Source: a virus. Taken from it: a stretch of DNA of 61,769 nt. The stretch spans positions 1-61,769 of the IMG/VR virus record IMGVR_UViG_3300006033_000029. The stretch is one strand, 5' to 3'. Below the pieces are notes generated by a model that saw only the letters and a program-made list of their open reading frames with translations, did not search any database and was not told the origin of the DNA. The position numbers were made by a program, and so were the translations under genes. Each line of letters opens with the position of its first letter. Position 1 is the stretch's first letter. Positions 41,274 to 48,842 of this stretch are shown in pieces.

Positions 41274-42152
41274 GTGCTCATCTCCTTGGACTTGAGCGGT
41301 TTCGAGATCAGCGGCAAAAGCCGCCACGGCGTCATCAAGCGGCCCGACTGCATCAGCAAGGCCGATTGAAATTGCCTCGGAAGGCGAGTAGGTGAGGGCT
41401 TCCGTCTTGCGGACATTCTCACTATCCATCTTCCGGTTTCGGGCCACGGTGGCCACGAACACTTCTCCAAGTTCATCGATGCGGGCTTGGATACGCGCCC
41501 GGGCGTCTTCGCCCAGAGCCTCGTAAGGGTTGCCGTCGGTCTTGTGCTTGCCGAACTGGATGAAGGTGACCTTGATCCCTTCGTTCTCAAGCGCCTTGGA
41601 ATAGTCGACGTGAGCGCTCACAACGCCGATCGAGCCCACGCCACCAGTACGCGACATGACGATCTTGTCGGCCAGCGAGGCGATGGCGTATGCGGCCGAG
41701 TAGGCGTACTCATGGGCGAAGGCACGCACCGGCTTGTTGCCCTTAGCCGCGAACATCTTGTCCACGGCATCGAAGCAGCCCGACACGTCGCCGCCCGGGG
41801 AATTGATCAAGAAGGCGATGCCGCGCACGTTGGCGTCAGCCATGCCACGCTGGAACGCCTTGAGGATGTAGTCGTAGCCGGTCGCCCAACCACCAATGGT
41901 CCAAGGAAAGTCGTGCAGCAGAACACCTTTGACCGGAATGGTCAGGATGCCGTCTCTGACGTTGTAGGGCCGGTAGCGAGCACGCCAGTCGTCGTCGCGG
42001 AACCAGAAATCGTCCTGCCCTGAAGCAGCGAGCAACTTCGGAAGATCCTCATGCGCAGAGAGTGCCGCCAGATTGGCGTTGAACACGCTCTGCTGTTGCA
42101 CGGAGACCAGCGACGGGTTGTCCTGAAAACTGGCGAGGAATGTCTCAAGCAT
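40890..42152 (-). CDS. S49-family capsid protease with scaffold domain (420 aa)
   Basis: ATG 42152. The SppA/S49 protease domain spans residues 60-270: FLINSPGGDVSG (115-126), nucleophile Ser152 in HEYAYSAAYAIA, GVGSIGVVSAHVDYS, and a likely lysine base near 202-204 in FGKHKTDG. The C-terminal 130 residues are helical and charged (AAIDAARAEGHAEGVKAGAT), typical of a scaffold. As in lambda gpC, it matures the prohead. A nested in-frame start at 41273 produces the scaffold alone. Confidence 0.88.
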   Translation of the reverse strand: MLETFLASFQDNPSLVSVQQQSVFNANLAALSAHEDLPKLLAASGQDDFWFRDDDWRARYRPYNVRDGILTIPVKGVLLHDFPWTIGGWATGYDYILKAFQRGMADANVRGIAFLINSPGGDVSGCFDAVDKMFAAKGNKPVRAFAHEYAYSAAYAIASLADKIVMSRTGGVGSIGVVSAHVDYSKALENEGIKVTFIQFGKHKTDGNPYEALGEDARARIQARIDELGEVFVATVARNRKMDSENVRKTEALTYSPSEAISIGLADAVGPLDDAVAAFAADLETAQVQGDEHMTKETSAAVDQAAIDAARAEGHAEGVKAGATAERARIAAILASEEGKKRPKAAMSLAMKTALSLDEANASLADMPEEAASTALTTPAAQFQSAVEGGAPNISAGGTDEDQQPSRAQRVAAMRGWDKK

Positions 42153-43863
42153 TCTGGTTCTCTACTGCACTGTCGGGATTGTCGGCCTCGGTGCTCGGAG
42201 TCAACGCAGCGGTCATAGTCTGGTTGCCGGGGAACACGAGTTCTCTCTTCTTGATGTCGGCCTGCTCACGCTGCTGCTGTGCGAAGACCTGGCGCCAGTC
42301 GTTGCCGAGGCGCGCGTGCTCCTGCTCGTAAGTGCTGAGACCGCTCTGCAGGCGCAGGACCGCCGCCTGGGTTTCCTTCAACTCGTCGATCTGGCCGCGC
42401 GATGCGCCGATCCACTCTGCCGAGGAGTATGCCTCCTTGTTCATCCGCTCCCAGAACGACGGAGCGTTGCGCGGCATCGAGGTAATCTCGCCGATGGCGA
42501 TGGCTTCTTCCAGCCAGAGCGAATAGATGATGTTGGCGAACCTGTCGGCGACGTTACGCTTCACCGACTGCATGGTCTTCCACGTCTCGTTGTTCGCGGC
42601 CCGAGCCGACGAGTAGTTCGTCTTGCTGTAGTCCTTCGACAACTGCTCGTAGCTGACGCCGAGGATCGCCGCGATGTAGCGAAGAAGGCTCTGCTCGAAG
42701 TCAGTGCCGATCAGACCGCCCTGCGACGGGCTGCGCAGGTTCAGCTTCATGCCCGGCAGAAGATGCGGAACCTTGACGCCATCAAGAGTCAGGTTCTCCG
42801 AAGTGCTGGCGTAGGCTTCCGAGGCGGTCATGTAGCCCGATGTCACCGACGCCAAAGCCTTCGCCACCGCGTTGCTGTCCAGTTGCCCGCCGCCGATGGC
42901 TTGGAACACGACTTCGCTGGGCAGTTCCGACTCGATGGTCGCGGCGTAGGTCGCGTTCAGGACGGCGTTCTGCAGCGTCACCTCTCGGAATCGCTTGGTG
43001 ATGCGAGACTCCTTGAGCCCAGCGACCATAGCCGAGAAACCGCGCGACTGTGCGGCCCGCTGCTGCTCGAAGATGTGGATCACCTTGTCACGGCCCCATC
43101 CATAAGTGCGGGCGACGCGTGTCCACGAGTTGCGTGCCTGCATGATGTCGCCAGGATGGACGTCGCGGATGTGGTATGCGACAGGAGCGCCGTAGCGGTC
43201 CTTTTCCACGCCCATGCTCATCTGCGGTCCATCGCGCATCGTCGGCGGCGTGCTCAGACGATCGGGGTCGATCAGTTGAATCGCGGTGCGGAACGGCTTG
43301 CGGTCACGCGGGTATTCAGCAGTGCCGAAAACTTCGCCGGTCGTCGTGAACTGTGCGATGGCGAGACGGACAAGACCGGTCAGAGTGTTGACGCGCTGAG
43401 CATCGACATAGCACGACGGGCTCTCGGCCCACAGCGTGAACTTGCTCTCGACTTCGGTCTGAAATTCCTCAGCCCACGTCTCGTCCAAAGCCGAATTCTC
43501 AAAAGACAGATACTTGTAGTTCGGCTTGGAGTTCAGCAGGAACATCGCGCCGACAATGCTGTCCTTGCGGATCTCAGCACCGGCAGCGGCGTATGCGTCA
43601 TTGCGGATGGTGTCGCGAACGCGGGCATCCATCAGTCGCTTGGACGGAGCCAGGTCGCGGTCGGCCGAGCGCACGGGCGGCTGGAACAGCAGCATCTCTT
43701 GCGAGAGACGGCTTCCGGCCTCATACGCCTCGCCGATCATGGCTTTCGGGACGGCGCCCGTGTCGGGCTGGAGAACTTCACCAGACACGGGCGCCCTTGA
43801 CAAGGGCGAGATGACCGCCCCGGCCAATTCGAGGATCTCTTGTCTACGGCTCGCACGCACCAT
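42145..43863 (-). CDS. Portal protein (lambda gpB family, 572 aa)
   Basis: ATG 43863 overlapping the gpW stop. Lambda-type portal text is clear: RDLAPSKRLMDARVRDTIRN, VGAMFLLNSKPNYKYLSF, AIQLIDPDRLSTPPTMRDG, VAYHIRDVHPGDIMQARNSW, and GVSYEQLSKDYSKTNYSSAR. It forms the dodecameric channel for DNA packaging and tail joining. It overlaps the protease gene by 8 nt. Confidence 0.93.
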   Translation of the reverse strand: MVRASRRQEILELAGAVISPLSRAPVSGEVLQPDTGAVPKAMIGEAYEAGSRLSQEMLLFQPPVRSADRDLAPSKRLMDARVRDTIRNDAYAAAGAEIRKDSIVGAMFLLNSKPNYKYLSFENSALDETWAEEFQTEVESKFTLWAESPSCYVDAQRVNTLTGLVRLAIAQFTTTGEVFGTAEYPRDRKPFRTAIQLIDPDRLSTPPTMRDGPQMSMGVEKDRYGAPVAYHIRDVHPGDIMQARNSWTRVARTYGWGRDKVIHIFEQQRAAQSRGFSAMVAGLKESRITKRFREVTLQNAVLNATYAATIESELPSEVVFQAIGGGQLDSNAVAKALASVTSGYMTASEAYASTSENLTLDGVKVPHLLPGMKLNLRSPSQGGLIGTDFEQSLLRYIAAILGVSYEQLSKDYSKTNYSSARAANNETWKTMQSVKRNVADRFANIIYSLWLEEAIAIGEITSMPRNAPSFWERMNKEAYSSAEWIGASRGQIDELKETQAAVLRLQSGLSTYEQEHARLGNDWRQVFAQQQREQADIKKRELVFPGNQTMTAALTPSTEADNPDSAVENQNA

Positions 43864-44084
43864 CAGAAGAACGCCCTCATGGGCGGTCGCGGAGCAGTCG
43901 GCAGACCGAGTTGAGACTTGAGATCTTGGATGTAAGTGCGCAGACGCGGCAGCGTGGTGGAATTGTATTCGACGCGCTGTCCGTTCTGATGAACGATGAC
44001 CTTCACGCTCTGCCCGATGGCGAGTTCGTGGTATGCCTGCTCGGCTTCCTTCAGAAGCGCAGTCAGTTCTTCCCGCGTCGCCAC
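43863..44084 (-). CDS. Head-tail joining protein (gpW family, 73 aa)
   Basis: GTG 44084 chosen because AGGG lies 7 nt upstream; TTG 44087 is the alternative and the frame is open to 44141. ATREELTALLKEAEQAYHEL, SVKVIVHQNGQRVEYNS and LPRLRTYIQDLKSQLG match gpW, a connector component. It has its own promoter/operator between terminase and this gene, giving a short leader of about 24 nt. Confidence 0.85.
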   Translation of the reverse strand: MATREELTALLKEAEQAYHELAIGQSVKVIVHQNGQRVEYNSTTLPRLRTYIQDLKSQLGLPTAPRPPMRAFF

Positions 44085-44114
44085 CAACGAGCCCTCACAA
44101 TGGTCTGTGCTAGA

Positions 44115-44154
44115 AGTATCACTGTTAGGGTGATCGTGCAACGCTGAAAGTGAT
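44115..44154 (-). promoter_or_regulatory. Promoter with paired operators before gpW
   Basis: On minus: TTGCAC, 15-bp spacer, GATACT (44120-44115). The spacer carries the perfect dyad ATCAC TGTTAGG GTGAT (44118-44134 on plus). A second site, GCAAC GCTGAAA GTGAT (44138-44154), lies with its GTGAT exactly 20 bp from the first. The same two-site geometry occurs at 48795-48831. Confidence 0.75.
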
Positions 44155-44159
44155 GACGT

Positions 44160-46295
44160 TCAGCCGAGTTTCTTGCCGAGTGCTCGCAAGGCTTCGAGTG
44201 GGTCTTCGGTCTGTTTTACGCTGAAAGGCTCGTCGTCCTCGTCCCGCAAGATCAGCGGGTTCTTGTCCCAATCCCAAGCCCACTCCGGAAGTTTCGCCTC
44301 GTCCGACCAATCGAATTTCTCCACGGCGCCGAACTTCGGCAGCACCCGAAGGCCGAGCGTGTAGACCAGAAGGTCGGTGCTTTCGTTCCGCAGGCTTCTC
44401 GGGTTCTCCCAGCGACGGGTCTTCTTGTCGTACACCTCGACGCACAGTTCCTGGTAGAACCAGAGTTTCAGATGAGAAGCGAAGCTGATCATCCCGCCAC
44501 CTGGCTCAGTGCGGTCGAGCATTCCATCTAATTGCGTCTTGAGCGCGTTGACGTTCAGTTCGAGAATCGGGATCTCGCCTCGCGCCCCAGCGTTGCGGTC
44601 CTTTCGACCGGAATCCGGGTATCCAATCTTCGCCCGCGGGGCTTCGACTGTTGACATGCCCTTAAGCAGATGGAAGACCTGAAAGAAGGTGTTGGGATGT
44701 TCGTTGCGCAATTTTCGAACGAACTCATATGCGCGGGCAGTCACCCCCTTTGCACCGGCCGAGTCGCAGACGGTGAACTTGATCGGCATTCGCCGGCCAG
44801 AGCCGTCGATCAGAGGATAGGTGCGACGCATGACATCGGTGATCAGCACGTCCCAATCTTCGAGATACGCCCCGGGCTTCAACGGGTAGGGGTGACCTTC
44901 CGAGTCGAGGCGCGGTGCCTTGCGCAGCGTGAATCGGTCAACGATCTTGATGTCGCCACCCGGCGCGTGACCGTGGATCTGCACAACGAAGCGACCTGGC
45001 GAGTCCTGCACGTCGACGGCGGCAGTCAGGAAGCGCACGCCTTCTGGCACATGTGGGTCATCTTCGTCGCCCCAATCGTTGCCGACTGAACGGGCGCGCA
45101 GTTGCTCGGGTGTCCGCTCGCTGGTGAGACTCGGCGGGAGGAATGGGAGCCCTAGATCGACGTTCACGACCGCTTTCAGCGTCTCGTGGTCCATCGTCTT
45201 CTCGTATTCGCGGTACGCTTCGAGGTATCGCTGCACGAGTTCGCGCCAGGTCACGAAGGCCGCTGCCGGCCCCTTCAGCCAGAAGGATGCGACCTCTGAC
45301 TCCTCGCCCTTGCCGACAACGATGCCATCTGACGTGATCTTCTGGCCGTCACGCAGCCATTTACCTTTCTTGTTCAGCCCGTACTTGCCAGGCTGCGGGA
45401 CGGGCTTTGCTGTCTGATCGGCATCGTGGGTATGTGGGAAGCCGCACTCCGGACAGATCATCCGCACGTTCGCCGCCTTCTCGGCGACGCTCATGTTCTC
45501 GTCCTTTGGCCATTCCAGTTTGTCGAAGTCAGGCTCGAAGTATTCGTTGCACTGCGCGCAGGGCACATACCAGCGGCGGCGATCACCCGTGTTGTAGACA
45601 CTCAGCAGACCGACCGTCGGTGGCGCCTCATGTGGGGTCTTGGGCTGGAAGTGTGGATCCAATACCTCAAAACCGGGCGAGCCTTCAGCCACGGTCATGC
45701 CGCGACGGCGCGCAGTCTGCGTCCGCTTCTTGGCGAGAGGCCATGGCGCACCTTGACCTTCGACGTTCATGTCCATGCGGTCATAGTCAGCGAGCCATAC
45801 ACGGCGCAGCGTCTTGCCCGAAAGTTCGGTGATCGACGGCCACTTGATCAGCAGCCGCATCCCGCTCTTGAAGCGCACGACCTCGGTGTTGATGTTCTGC
45901 TTGCCAGGGATGATCGTGTCTGCCAAGGCTGGGCTCTGCCGGATGGCTTTGCGCAGATCACCTTGTGACCAGTCCCGCGCGACGCTCTGCGTCATGCCAA
46001 TGAACATCATGTCGGCCGGGTCGCACTTGGCGCTGTAGATCAGCCAGTTGAAGAAGGGCTCTGATTTGCCGCATCGTGCGGGACCGACGAAAACCAGACC
46101 AGTGAAGTCCAGCGACTCCATCGTGTCCATGATTTCGACCAGATATGGCGCGACGTCGTTATCCCACGGGCCGCTGGTGATGTCGTTGCTGAGGCGTCGA
46201 TACTTCCCCGCCGCTTCCGACACGCTGAGGCGCTCAGGCGGGCGAATGGCCTGCGCGATTTCCTTGAGTAGATCGCCGAAGGTGCGGAAGGTCAC
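44160..46295 (-). CDS. Terminase large subunit (gpA family, 711 aa)
   Basis: ATP-driven DNA packaging motor and nuclease. Walker A-like VGPARCGKSE (residues 70-79), IFIGMTQSVARDWS-type segment (MFIGMTQSVARDWSQG), zinc-finger-like YVPCAQCNEYFEPD plus ICPECGFPH, and later VDVQDSPGRFVVQIHGH and ITDVMRRTYPLI match lambda gpA type terminases. A start overlapping the small subunit stop. Lambda gpA family phages usually cut at cos sites, so a cos site is expected somewhere in the genome; I did not identify it. Confidence 0.93.
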   Translation of the reverse strand: MTFRTFGDLLKEIAQAIRPPERLSVSEAAGKYRRLSNDITSGPWDNDVAPYLVEIMDTMESLDFTGLVFVGPARCGKSEPFFNWLIYSAKCDPADMMFIGMTQSVARDWSQGDLRKAIRQSPALADTIIPGKQNINTEVVRFKSGMRLLIKWPSITELSGKTLRRVWLADYDRMDMNVEGQGAPWPLAKKRTQTARRRGMTVAEGSPGFEVLDPHFQPKTPHEAPPTVGLLSVYNTGDRRRWYVPCAQCNEYFEPDFDKLEWPKDENMSVAEKAANVRMICPECGFPHTHDADQTAKPVPQPGKYGLNKKGKWLRDGQKITSDGIVVGKGEESEVASFWLKGPAAAFVTWRELVQRYLEAYREYEKTMDHETLKAVVNVDLGLPFLPPSLTSERTPEQLRARSVGNDWGDEDDPHVPEGVRFLTAAVDVQDSPGRFVVQIHGHAPGGDIKIVDRFTLRKAPRLDSEGHPYPLKPGAYLEDWDVLITDVMRRTYPLIDGSGRRMPIKFTVCDSAGAKGVTARAYEFVRKLRNEHPNTFFQVFHLLKGMSTVEAPRAKIGYPDSGRKDRNAGARGEIPILELNVNALKTQLDGMLDRTEPGGGMISFASHLKLWFYQELCVEVYDKKTRRWENPRSLRNESTDLLVYTLGLRVLPKFGAVEKFDWSDEAKLPEWAWDWDKNPLILRDEDDEPFSVKQTEDPLEALRALGKKLG

Positions 46296-46981
46296 AGCAC
46301 CACCTCTTCGTCCATGTCACCGGCCAATGGGTGAGTCTCGTCGGCCTCGGCCATACGGATTGCATCAGTGTAGATGTCCTCTTGGAGCCCATCCATGACC
46401 GCTCTGATCAGTTTGTATTGATCGGGCGTGATGCCAGTCATCCGTTCGAGTTGATCGGGGACGAGTTGGAGACGCTCGCGGATCGAGAGCAGGTACTCGC
46501 TGAACTTCGCCAGCACCTCTGACGTGTGCCAAAGTTCCCCTTCTTCCTGCATCACGCGGTTGCGGGCGCGTCTGGCTTGCCACAACTTGAGGCGCAGATC
46601 GTCGGGGAGATCATCGTCCTTGATGCTGCGTAAGAACTCCGCAGTGTCCACCTTCGGGTCGACCAGGTATGCAGCGGCGTCGGCCACCAAATAGAGCGGG
46701 TTGCCGTGCGCCCCGACGTCGATCGGGCGGCAGTCCTTCAGGCGGCGCTTCACCTGGTGCTCAGTCATGCCGAACACGAGCGCCAACCAGCGAACCGGCA
46801 CACCCTGCTTGATCTGGTAGACGCCACGGTAGGAGAGGTCCACGTCGCCATCTTCTTCGCCCTTCGGAGGTGGCAGCAGGGAAGGGTCGATCTTGCGCGG
46901 TCGCCCAGGACCACGGCGCGGCGGTGCCGTCACGACGCCCGCCAATTCGTCAATCTCGCGGCGGCGGTCTTCAGGCATCAT
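46292..46981 (-). CDS. Terminase small subunit (229 aa)
   Basis: ATG 46981 (TGATG overlap with the methyltransferase stop); TTG 46984 and ATG 46978 are possible. The N-terminus is basic with GPGRPRKIDP; residues 55-90 form a helix-turn-helix (VYQIKQGVPVRWLALVFGMT, EHQVKRRLKDCRPI) resembling Nu1-like DNA recognition; the C-terminal half is helical (KLWQARRARNRVMQEEGELW). It recognises the packaging site and recruits the large subunit, whose gene overlaps. Confidence 0.82.
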   Translation of the reverse strand: MMPEDRRREIDELAGVVTAPPRRGPGRPRKIDPSLLPPPKGEEDGDVDLSYRGVYQIKQGVPVRWLALVFGMTEHQVKRRLKDCRPIDVGAHGNPLYLVADAAAYLVDPKVDTAEFLRSIKDDDLPDDLRLKLWQARRARNRVMQEEGELWHTSEVLAKFSEYLLSIRERLQLVPDQLERMTGITPDQYKLIRAVMDGLQEDIYTDAIRMAEADETHPLAGDMDEEVVL

Positions 46982-48528
46982 CAACAGATTTCCCAGATGT
47001 TGAAGGCCCGCCCGATGCGCCTGGCTTCAACACTAATGCTGTTCGGCTGCACACCGGCGATGCTGACGATACGGTTGTTCATCATCTCCACATAGTCGGG
47101 GTTCAGTTCGCACAGGATGCCCCTGCGCCCATGTTTCAGAGCCACGCCTGCGGTCGTGCCGCTGCCGCCGAACGGGTCCAGCACCGTGCCGCCAGATGGG
47201 CAACCGGCAAGGATGCACGGCTCTATCAGGTCGGGCGGGAAGGTCGCGAAGTGCGCACCCTCGAAGGGCTTGGTCGTGACGGTCCAGACGCTGCGGCGGT
47301 TGCGCTTTGTGAAGTCATCACCGTCACGACGCTGGCCGGACTTCCATTCCGCACGACCATCGAGCTGCTTCGCACCGGCGCTGGTGTACGGACGCCGTGG
47401 ATCGTTTGTGACGCTCGGCTCCTTAATCGCCTCGGCATCGAAGTAATACCTCGGCGACTTCGAGAGCAGGAAGATGTACTCGTGCGCCTTGGTGCAGCGG
47501 TCGCTCACGCTTTCCGGCATCGGGTTCGGCTTGTGCCAGATGATGTCCTGTCGAAGGAACCAGCCCGGCTCGAAAGCGGACGGCGGCTCGATCAACCACG
47601 ATGGTATGTCCACAGATGCACGCTGGTTGAGCGAGGAAAGCAGATCAGTCAGCACCTTCCTCTTGTCGCGAGTGGCGTCACGCTGCGGCGAGTGCCCTAG
47701 CCTTTTGGCATCAGCCATCAGTAAAAGCAGGTTGTAGGCCACCATCGCTTGGCGCTTTTTCTCGATCAGATAGGGGTAGATTTCCCGCAGGATCAGCGTC
47801 TTGTTTTCGATCCCATGAACTATCCATCGCCAAGTCGGACGCTTGCCAATATGGCCGTCGCCGGGAACATCATGCTCACTCCGGCTGGCTGGCCAGATGC
47901 GCGCGGCTTCTTCCAGCAGGGCGCGGGAACTGTTCGTTATGGTGATGTGAACGCCGGTCCTCGGGCGCCCATCATCTGCCCGAACGTGGTGAAACCCGCA
48001 GATGGTCCCTTCTCCGTCGATCATTGCCGCGAGCCAAACACGGTCACGTTCGCGAGTGATCTTGCCTGTGTAGTATGGATCGCGCAGAGCCGTTGCGACT
48101 GCCCACGGGATGCCGATCAGGTCTTTGTGCTTCAGCCCGATGGCGGGGGCGTTGCGTGTAGGGTTGTATCCGTCGTGACGGCCGCGGTTGACGTTCGCAC
48201 CATCAGCAGCCTTGCCGCTTTTCCCGCCTGCCAGCGTTTCGGCGGGCTGGTGAGTGCCGCCGCGCGCAGCCGCATGGGCGCTGTAGCTATCCCCCAGGTT
48301 CAGCCACAGCGTACCGTCATCGCGCAGCACGCGCCGCACCTCGCGGAACACCTCGACCAGCCGCGCCACGAAGGCGTCGGGCGTTGCCTCAAGCCCGATC
48401 TGGCCCTCGTGCCCGTAATCCCGCAGACCGAAGTAAGGTGGGCTGGTGACGCAGGTATGGACGCACTTATCAGGCAGATGACGCAGCGATTCGATGCAGT
48501 CGCCGATGGAAATCAGGACGCTACTCAT
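46981..48528 (-). CDS. DNA methyltransferase with in-frame LAGLIDADG insertion
   Basis: A 515-residue protein. Methyltransferase motif IV is TSPPYFGLRDYG (residues 28-39) and motif I is LDPFGGSGTTAG near the C-terminus, the beta-type order of N4-cytosine/N6-adenine enzymes. Between IPWAVATALR and WFLRQDIIWHKPNPMPES an extra segment of about 172 residues carries WLAAMIDGEGTI, a LAGLIDADG motif. No intein splicing blocks flank it, so it probably stays in the protein as an inserted domain. It may protect phage DNA and also act as a homing or nuclease element. Confidence 0.85.
   Translation of the reverse strand: MSSVLISIGDCIESLRHLPDKCVHTCVTSPPYFGLRDYGHEGQIGLEATPDAFVARLVEVFREVRRVLRDDGTLWLNLGDSYSAHAAARGGTHQPAETLAGGKSGKAADGANVNRGRHDGYNPTRNAPAIGLKHKDLIGIPWAVATALRDPYYTGKITRERDRVWLAAMIDGEGTICGFHHVRADDGRPRTGVHITITNSSRALLEEAARIWPASRSEHDVPGDGHIGKRPTWRWIVHGIENKTLILREIYPYLIEKKRQAMVAYNLLLLMADAKRLGHSPQRDATRDKRKVLTDLLSSLNQRASVDIPSWLIEPPSAFEPGWFLRQDIIWHKPNPMPESVSDRCTKAHEYIFLLSKSPRYYFDAEAIKEPSVTNDPRRPYTSAGAKQLDGRAEWKSGQRRDGDDFTKRNRRSVWTVTTKPFEGAHFATFPPDLIEPCILAGCPSGGTVLDPFGGSGTTAGVALKHGRRGILCELNPDYVEMMNNRIVSIAGVQPNSISVEARRIGRAFNIWEIC
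47569..48084 (-). mobile_element. LAGLIDADG domain inserted in methyltransferase
   Basis: Approximate borders: residues 149-320 of the methyltransferase. It begins RDPYYTGKITRERDRVWLAA, carries one LAGLIDADG helix (AAMIDGEGTIC), ITITNSSRALLEEAARIWP and a helical end (EKKRQAMVAYNLLLLMADAK). Only one motif copy is evident, so action as a dimer is expected. There is no Cys/Ser at the left end and no His-Asn at the right, so it is not an intein. Confidence 0.75.
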
Positions 48529-48755
48529 CAGGCCAACTCGTGACTATCGCGTTTCCGTTTGGGCTTGCTGCCCATCTTGTCGCCGAGCCATTGCTCGACC
48601 TGGTTCTTATGCCACAGGGGTGCTCTGCCGATGTAGATCGGCTCAGGAACTCGACCATCCTTGACATGTCGCCACAGCGTCGTCTTCGACATGCGGAACA
48701 GCGACATCATGTCGGCACTGTCGAGCATCTGAAGATGAGAGTTTTCGGGTTTCAC
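48528..48755 (-). CDS. AlpA/excisionase-like HTH protein (75 aa)
   Basis: GTG 48755 chosen because AGGTGG is 6 nt upstream; the frame is open to 48818, beyond the promoter. LDSADMMSLFRMSKTTLWRH and VKDGRVPEPIYIGRAPLWHK is the MerR-like winged helix of AlpA/excisionase regulators. It ends KPKRKRDSHELA, a relative of the RRDxEDLA tail. It opens the late operon, so it could regulate late genes or excision. No integrase is present in the window. Confidence 0.72.
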   Translation of the reverse strand: MKPENSHLQMLDSADMMSLFRMSKTTLWRHVKDGRVPEPIYIGRAPLWHKNQVEQWLGDKMGSKPKRKRDSHELA

Positions 48756-48791
48756 AGGGTTCCACCTAGTAGCATTTGCCGTCACCAAGAC

Positions 48792-48831
48792 CCTATCAGC
48801 CGAAAAGTGATTGTGCAACCCTTCGGGTGAT
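48792..48831 (-). promoter_or_regulatory. Promoter with paired operators for the late operon
   Basis: On minus: TTGCAC, 15-bp spacer, GATAGG (48797-48792). Operator 1 is ATCAG CCGAAAA GTGAT (48795-48811); operator 2 is GCAAC CCTTCGG GTGAT (48815-48831). GTGAT starts are 20 bp apart, as at 44118-44154. Transcription would begin near 48785, 30 nt before GTG 48755. Confidence 0.72.
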
Positions 48832-48842
48832 CATTTATTAGG

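Noticed and set aside
42316-43800. A 494-residue plus-strand ORF
   Set aside because: Entirely antisense to the portal gene, which has clear family motifs. The rich Arg/Leu/His content is a codon-bias shadow.
48528-48818. The longer AlpA-like frame starting at 48818
   Set aside because: This start lies upstream of the promoter's -10 and operator, whereas GTG 48755 has AGGTGG at good spacing.
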